NCBI GenBank assembly: GCA_911728455.2
Contig: OU452222.1
Coordinates: 29,030,430-29,094,429, forward strand
Direction: 5' to 3'
Source of the DNA: Marthasterias glacialis
Lineage: Eukaryota; Echinodermata; Asteroidea; Forcipulatida; Asteriidae
Length of the DNA stretch: 64,000 nucleotides
Shown here: positions 57,462 to 64,000 of the stretch, piece after piece
Layout of the letters: each line of letters opens with the position of its first letter
How positions within the stretch are numbered: the first letter of the stretch is position 1
Notes under the pieces: model-generated
Told to the model about the DNA's origin: nothing
Database searches by the model: none
Seen by the model: only the letters and a program-made list of their open reading frames with translations
Made by a program: the position numbers and the translations under genes

Positions 57462-59002
57462 AATCGTCAACCTGTTTGAAGTCCCGTACCGAAGCAAGGT
57501 GTACCTTTTCAATATTACTGACAGAGTCCATGCTGGAGCCTTAGATTAAAGACCAAAGTGAACACGAAGCAAATTTGACATCACTCTCCTACATTTGCTG
57601 CCAATTTCACAAGAAGTTCAACACAGGGCAACTTGAGCGAAGTGTTCATTGCAGATTTGTGACGTCAAATTCGCTTTGCCTTCTTGTTCGCATGAACTAT
57701 GAACCGGGCTCAAGCCATGGTTTCGAAATTACCTAAAATAAAGTTCCATCAAAATGAGCCAATCCAAAACCCCAAATCATGAGACTCATAGGAGAATATT
57801 TCTTGCACAACAAGATTTTTCTATGGCACTTTGCTTAATGCAACAAAATGTGTAGCCTACATCCATCCTCAGCTACAACAAAGCTTGTTTTGAGACCAAC
57901 AAGATCAAACTAAATTAAACTACTTGTTGGTTGTTAATGTTACCATGGGAGAATAACAGGTTCCTGGTCACAGTAACCCTTGTAAAGTTAAATGCATTGG
58001 CAAAACAAAACAAATAGCTCAGGCAAACCACAAGTAAACAATGTACTTCATGTATGTCAAATGTCATCAGTCATTTGGCAGCTGAACCTGTTTCTATCAG
58101 CAAACTATGTTTGAACTCTGGATATTTGCAAGCTTAACAGTTCTATTTAACCATGGCCTCTCGTCTATTTATTCATTAAGTTATCATTTTAGATTAATAC
58201 AATTTCAGCTGGTTTGGTGAATACAAATGTACATATAAAATACTTGGTGGGTATGGGGTTGTTGTAGTGTTTTGTTTGTACAACAATTTTATTCATTTGT
58301 TGTTCTTGACTGCATTTCTTGTTTTCTCTATTTTGCATCAAATGCTGATTCTATACAAGCACAATGTATGTGTAGTGTACATACATTATTTTTTAATAAC
58401 TTTTCACAATGTAGAGTATTTTCACATATCAACAAAGTTTTACGTTTTTCCCAGGTCACATGTTTTTTTTACCAATGTTTGATTCTCCTTTTTCATCCAA
58501 CACTAATTTAAAAATCATTTGTATACCAAAGTTTAAGGGGATTTTTAAAAAAACAATTCAACCCCAAATGTATGCACAAGAAATTACAATTCCAAGTAAA
58601 GCACTTTTTTATCTACATGTTATCAAAAATACAATTTTATTAATTAGTGATTGTGTGCAAATATTTACATGAAAAAATAGGCACACCTTGCAGATACGAA
58701 ACTATGCTGCATGCAGTTTACACACTCATATACAAAATTGGAATGAATTTGTTTATTTCAACAAGTAGTCCAGTTCCATATGACCCAATTGATTCATGAA
58801 TGATGTTTTTTTTTTTTTTCCCCCAGACAAATGATTTAATAAACACTAACCAACCTGAATCCTCAAACCTCCAGTCCCTAGTTTTGTCTGATTTTGATGG
58901 ATTCAGTACTGTAAAACTAGACAAACTATAACTTAGAGATGGATCCAAACCTCAATCTTTTAGAGTAATATACCAGGATCTTTCCTCACTTTAACACAAT
59001 CC

Positions 59003-59215
59003 AACACCATATGGTAACTTAACTCAATACCCAAACTGTTGGACTCTGATTATGGTGGTATGTCTGATCCCATGTAAAGATTGGTCAGTTTACCAGTGCA
59101 GTCCTCAGTCTAACACCATTCAGTAACTCAACACCCAAACTGTTGAACTTTGATTATGGTGGTACATGTCTGATCCCATGAAAAGATTGGTCAGTTTACA
59201 AGTGTAATCCTCGGT
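59003..59215 (+). repeat. Tandem duplication of about 109 bp
   Basis: 'aacaccatatggtaactt' (59003) and 'aacaccattcagtaact' (59112) start two copies that share 'acccaaactgttg', 'ctgattatggtggta', 'tctgatcccatg' and 'aaagattggtcagttta'. The same unit is found inverted at about 826-865. Confidence 0.88.
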
Positions 59216-60078
59216 CCGACCATAAAGCAAGGACCAGATCTGGTCCGACAGAATGAAACAAAACATACGGTTGGATTTTGATGAGTTGGGGTTGGTTAGA
59301 GTTAACAAACTTTGTAGGATTTTGTATTTATGTACATGCAGTGGGCTCACTAGGGTAAGTAAAATGCTTCAAATGTACATCTGGGTTCAATGTTCATTCA
59401 GTCAATACAACATATATTTCTAGTGAGTTCCTTCATTCTAATTCTTTTGTTACCATCTTTAGATGACATTAATATCAGAAAACAACTTTTTCTTGAGCAT
59501 GTTGATTATCTTCCAACATTCTGGTTTAGCCTAAGTTTGATGACGTCGGTACTTCACAGCCAAACCAATCATGCTTATTTCATGTACTATAAGTCTACAC
59601 ATTGTCATCCGATTTAACAGGTTAGGGTATACACGTCTGTAAGTTATAGGCCTACCAATATGCTGAAAGTTTCCAAATGAAACTATCCCAAGCCAAAAAG
59701 CTGGGGATCAGGTCTTTGGTTTTACAATGGAATTTGACTGTTTAATAATTGCTGTTGTCATGGGTAACAAAAGCTGCACTGTACATTTTTAGCGACTACA
59801 TGCAACTCTTGATCGAAAACAGTTTTAAAAAATACTTGAGAAAAAAACAAACTCCATACTAAAGACTGAAGGCACTTGTGGTATCTGTATCTTCCTTTGG
59901 TAGCTGCTTCCTCATGCACAAGGTTCTAGTTAAAATATCACAACATTGTACCATGTATCTCCACTTATAGTTGGCTTCTTACTTGGTACAGATTTTAAAA
60001 CTACACATAAGTCATTGTAGACTGCTCTTACAACATCAGCATATTGCGTATAGTGTTTACATGTAATGGTGATCAATG

Positions 60079-60279
60079 AGCACCTTCATGGTATTATGCG
60101 CCATCTTGTTCAAGGAGCAGATTTGTTTATTTTGAACACATGTCGCCGCCTGCAACTCGGTGCTAGAACTTAACGCACGCGTCTGGAAGTTTGAGCGCTG
60201 AGTCGTAGACAGCAATGCATGTTCAAAGTAAACAAATCTGCCCCTTGAACAAGATGGCGCATGTTACTGTGAAGGTGCT
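60079..60279. mobile_element. 201-bp MITE with about 60-bp inverted ends
   Basis: AGCACCTTCA at the left and TGAAGGTGCT at the right. Further inwards both arms have 'gcgccatcttgttcaagg', 'agcagatttgttta' and 'ttgaacacatg' or their inverses. The arms carry a YY1-like AAGATGGCGC site in mirrored orientation. Confidence 0.88.
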
Positions 60280-61246
60280 TACTGTTGTACACAATTTACA
60301 ATCCCCAATGATGACTACAGTCATTGCTAAATTGACCCTTTTTTAAGTTGTAGATACTGTATTCTACAGCATGATATTTCAAGCAAACACAAACTGTTCA
60401 ACTTAAGACAAGATAGGGACAGGTTAGGACAAAGCACCAAGGATATCTGGTCAGCAGTAGCTTAGAGACAGATTGACAACCTCCTCCCCCCCCCACCCTC
60501 ACACCATATGTAAATGCCAAATGTCAAAATAAAAAGCAAATATCTTGATTGCAATGCGCTGTGTGTGGAGGTGAGTGAACACTGTGACTACCCGCACCAT
60601 GGATAGCAAGCTCCTCCTTACAAATTCCTTACAATTTTCAGTCCATTTCAGGAAATGTCTCCTCCAGACAGTCTCTGGGGATTATCAATCAGGGAGTGAG
60701 TGTGTGCTGTAGAAAACTTAACATATGAGATGATTAATCTGATTGCTGGTGACAGCGACTTGATAAGTCAAGAGAAAAACATCTTTCAAAGAAAATTTGC
60801 AAAGAGCACACTGTACATATGGCTTTCAAGTGAAATGGACTACTTACATACTTGTGAACATGAATTTGCTTTCAAATTTAGTTTGTTTACTATTATTATA
60901 ACATGTGGTTGTACATGTATATTTTATCTTCATCTTGCTATTATTTTGTTTATAACATCATTTGCATTTGTACATGTGTAGTGAAACTATGGTTGAATCA
61001 TCATGGCAATTAGGGAAGCTTGCTAAGTGCTTCTGACTGTTTACATTCTTTAATAAGTATGCTGAACATTTTTAACACATGAACCTGTGTGAATGGTATA
61101 GATCCAACATACTCGCTTAGCATCAACTGGTAGCTTGGCTAAGCACATTAAGTCAGCTATAATGATGTTAGTTATGCAATAGTTGTAACTTCTCAATAAC
61201 TCTGTAGATTTGAACAATTGAACCCACCACATAAACACAGGTCTAC

Positions 61247-61252
61247 TTTATT
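61247..61252 (-). terminator. Candidate PAR6 polyadenylation signal
   Basis: AATAAA on the minus strand about 520 bp after the PAR6 stop codon. It is one of several candidates further downstream, chosen only because it is the nearest one noticed. Confidence 0.25.
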
Positions 61253-61773
61253 TTACCCAATACAAACAAACCACCAGCATATTTACACAAAACCCATTTA
61301 TAAATGTACACAAAATAAATGCCTCTCTCTCTGTGCTTATGTTATTCAACTCTTTGAAGGATGTAAAAACATGGACCACTGTAATACATGTAGGTCACTC
61401 TTGTGTTTTTTAAGGATTGAGTTGTAACACTTTGATGGTAAAGTGTCATCATAGTTTGGTTCATTAAGTGCTTCACATCACAAAGGAGTTTTTCTTTTCA
61501 GCATTTCCTAACATCTCTGAAACTCCTCCTTTGACATAATTGACGGAGCTTTAAATGGTCTTCTGTCGTAGATCTGGAACCTTTGATATTTGATCGAGAC
61601 TTTACCAGAACCCATGTTCTTTATGCATGTCAGTTATCATGAAGCAGGGACGTTTTATGGACTCAGTGCATGATCTCACATAAAACCTGGACCACTGTCA
61701 AAATATAGTAGCTATTCCCAGCGTCCATACTATAATGCTTCAAGGAGAATCCATGCTAAGATGATTTGATTTC

Positions 61774-62549
61774 TTACAGAGTACATATATTATCGTCATC
61801 ATCAACACCATCTTCCATTGGAGACATTCCTCCATTTTCTTGTATGATATGTTCTTTGGTGGACTGCTCTTCATGTGGTGAGGATTCCTTCTCTCCTCCT
61901 GTTGAAAGTTTAATCTCATCTCCTCCTCCTTGTTCTGTATTCAGATTATTTGTCATCTCCGTCAAGTCTTTTACTTCATCTTCATCACTATCATCTTCAG
62001 TCTCAGTCAAGGATGGGACTGAGGCTGTGGATACGGTTGACATCCTGGGCATAAACGACACAGGTTTTCCACCTGATAGAGTGTTTCTCTGGTTTGCAGG
62101 TTTGACTGTGATGATGAGATTGGAGCTGTTTGCAACCATCATATCCGTTACCTGATCAAGTGTCTTACCACTTACTTCAATACCATTGACTTCAAGCACT
62201 TCATCATTAACAGCTAAGAGCCCTGTACTCTCAGCAAGTCCACCGGGTACAAGACGTGAGATGAATATTCCAGGAACTTTCTCTAATCCATGAGGAGTTA
62301 CCCTGACGCTGGTACCATCACGAATGTAGAAACCCAACGGCTTCTCTGAACCATGTTTGTGTAGTTTCACTCTACGATGCGTCTCTGGGACGATATCAAC
62401 ATCAATGATGGCTGAGACACGGCGGAAGTCTTGTGGCATGCCGATTGGTAAGGCCAAATGCTTTGGGGTAGAGACTCCTCCCAAGTTAAATTTGCTCCTT
62501 TTCTTGGAGCTTCCATACATGTTGAATGGTTGCATCTGAGTGGACTCAT
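61774..62549 (-). CDS. PARD6: PAR6 last exon: semi-CRIB and PDZ domains (main annotation of the gene)
   Basis: PAR6 is the scaffold of the PAR3-PAR6-aPKC polarity complex; it binds aPKC through PB1 and Cdc42-GTP through the semi-CRIB. This exon (2 bases + 257 codons + TAA) follows the acceptor 'gtatctcag'. It encodes a Ser/Lys-rich linker, the semi-[24 protein letters not shown], then [12 protein letters not shown] and a class PDZ starting [10 protein letters not shown], with [40 protein letters not shown] and [20 protein letters not shown]. Similarity to vertebrate PARD6 is very high across the PDZ. The C-terminal 90 residues are acidic ([13 protein letters not shown]) and end DDDDNICTL. Human has three paralogues; this appears to be the single invertebrate form, so no A/B/G letter is assigned. 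Confidence 0.94.
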
Positions 62550-62673
62550 CTGAGATACAAATCAATTCAAATCACATGTCAGATTGGAAACACAATGTAT
62601 ACAAATTATCTCAAGAGTTTATTGATAACTGCTTACAATCTCATATCTGGATCATCTGGATCGTGGAAATTAG

Positions 62674-62740
62674 TAAACACTCATATCATTGTTGGAAATT
62701 GGTTAACGTTCATATCATTGTTGGAAATTGGTTAACACTC
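62674..62740 (+). repeat. 32-bp tandem duplication in the PAR6 intron
   Basis: 'cactcatatcattgttggaa' with 'attggttaac' is followed by a second copy starting 'gttcatatcattgttggaaa'. Two copies; no function seen. Confidence 0.8.
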
Positions 62741-63457
62741 CAAATCCTAAAGCTGACAATCAGAAATCTGTCATAAAACAACAGCTTTATTTACTTTTCA
62801 TGGAACATGTCAATGTGCTTTAGAGGGTTAAAAATAAGTCACCACTTGTCTTTTTAATTTCTGTCAAACAATTTCCTCATCAATTTAATCTTTTAAGTGG
62901 TGGCTAGTATTGTAAGCATTTCTGTGTAGTTCTGATCATAGTGTAAGACCATGAATTCATCTCTGACCTTAAATACAATCTGTGACCTCTGTAACTGTCT
63001 GGTATAAACAATAACCATCAGTAATAATAATATGCTCATGTAGGTTACAAGCTGGCCAAACTGTCAACCATTAATCATTCAGTGTTCATGGTCATGTACT
63101 GTACATGAGTAGAAACTGTGCAAGAATGGACAGTACACAAGTTTTATTACTTGATATGGCTTCGTCAATTGTTCAACAGATTTTTTTTCATAAGTTGCTG
63201 TCTAGTACAGTTTGCGGTAACACCATAGCAATGATTTCTCGAGTTGTCGTGGTTCTGGAAAGAACAATTGTAACAACTTGACATTTTGGCGACTTGTATT
63301 TTGGCTTTACCTCATTCCACCTCACACATCATGCAGCCTCAATACCATTGAACCATTTGGCTCTAACTCTGTGGCTACAATCAACAATTTATAATCATTT
63401 TTCAGAAAAACTATCAGGCTGCAGATGGGAAAACCAAAGCTGCCTGACAATACCAAC

Positions 63458-63680
63458 CTTTTCTCTGAATGACAATCCGTAATAATGGCTTAGCCATAGA
63501 GAGGGCTTTGTGGTAGTTATCATCATTGTTGATAGGTAAGAGTTCACCTTGAGGATCTGTGTACCCAATTAGGAAAGGAATCTTAGCGATCTTATGAATC
63601 TTCTCAAGGAATGTGTAAAAGTCTTCAAAAGTTGCTTGAGTAGTACCGGTGACTGTGAATCTTCGGAATTCAGCATCAAA
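63458..63680 (-). CDS. PARD6: PAR6 PB1-domain exon
   Basis: 223 nt between the acceptor 'tttttttacag' and the donor AAAAG/gttggt. Phase 0 in, phase 1 out (the G joins AT of the next exon to make Asp). It encodes FDAEFRRFTVTGTTQATFED, then LIGYTDPQGELLPINNDDNY and PLLRIVIQRK. This is the PB1 domain with its OPCA-type acidic motif (Y-T-D-x-x-G-x-x-x-P-x-x-N-D-D), which pairs with the lysine of the aPKC PB1. Exon 1, with the start codon and the KSK preceding FDAEF, is right of the window. Confidence 0.94.
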
Positions 63681-64000
63681 CTGTAAAAAAAAAAAAAGAA
63701 GAGATGCAAAATATTAGGGATACCACTAAAACATAAACGATACTTTTCACTGGTCAACTATCCACATCCTACAACTAATAAAATTGCTCTCCTGTAAAAC
63801 TACATTTTCATGTTCTGATCAAATATACGTACCTTTCAATAACAGCATGTTAAGAAAAATAAAACAAGTCTTGTATCTCTTATAGACTCTGCTTAATTGT
63901 GCTGAGTTGCATCATGCCATTAACCTTTCAATACCAATGCTGTTTGTAATTAAAAATACAAAAAATACAAATTTCCAGAAAAAATCAATGAAGATCCTGC

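Larger units (their letters stand above)
54950..60075. other. Intergenic between convergent ANKRD60-like gene and PAR6; no gene recognised
   Basis: The two genes converge, so this interval should hold both 3' UTRs. Frames are short and lack domains. An R1-like diverged copy is visible at about 57150-57375 (tgctaagcagat, cttaacagctctgtgaaat). Candidate minus-strand polyadenylation signals for PAR6 include 61252-61247. Confidence 0.4.

Overview
This is eukaryotic nuclear DNA, AT-rich and intron-dominated, most likely from a marine deuterostome invertebrate. An echinoderm (for example a sea star) is my best guess. The basis is short coding exons spread through large introns, single-copy invertebrate-style versions of vertebrate gene families, many tRNA-derived SINEs, and very abundant short inverted-repeat (MITE and foldback) elements. 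The species cannot be fixed from sequence alone. There is no prokaryotic-style gene layout, no rRNA, no intact tRNA gene and no CRISPR array.

Five protein-coding genes are supported, four of them by exon models that I built from splice sites and reading phase. (1) SSR1 (TRAP-alpha), minus strand: signal-peptide exon at 4723-4798 and acidic luminal exon at 1299-1526; the rest lies off the left edge. (2) A SOCS6-type gene, plus strand, with an intronless CDS at 10422-11954 carrying SH2 and SOCS box. (3) COQ9, minus strand, six exons from 42463 down to 33779; only the last few C-terminal codons are missing. (4) An ANKRD60-like gene, plus strand, six coding exons from 43705 to 51337, encoding 461 aa with an N-terminal ubiquitin-like fold, ankyrin repeats and a C-terminal charged coiled coil. 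(5) PAR6 (PARD6), minus strand: PB1 exon at 63458-63680 and semi-CRIB/PDZ exon at 61774-62549; the first exon lies off the right edge.

COQ9 and the ANKRD60-like gene are head to head across about 0.2 kb, which implies a shared bidirectional promoter. The other genes are functionally unrelated: ER translocon, cytokine/RTK signalling adaptor, ubiquinone synthesis, cell polarity. Their linkage is interesting because three human PARD6 paralogues each sit on the same chromosome arm as one of the other genes here (PARD6G with SOCS6, PARD6A with COQ9, PARD6B with ANKRD60).

The rest is repeats. The most striking are foldback elements. One of 2046 bp (8054-10099), just upstream of SOCS6, has arms made of 21-bp arrays of palindromic units and a 6-bp target duplication. 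Three others (3493-4430, 40601-42280 and, nested in the latter, 40667-41401) are almost wholly palindromic and have 9-bp target-site duplications, as Mutator-like elements do. A further complex palindromic family (2179-3492 and about 39850-40460) carries a conserved exon-like segment. There are also several MITEs with TA or TTAA flanks, tRNA-derived SINEs in at least four families, a 99-bp satellite with a three-unit higher-order period (23663-24455), and intronic minisatellites. The stretch 12.5-33.7 kb has no gene that I can support.
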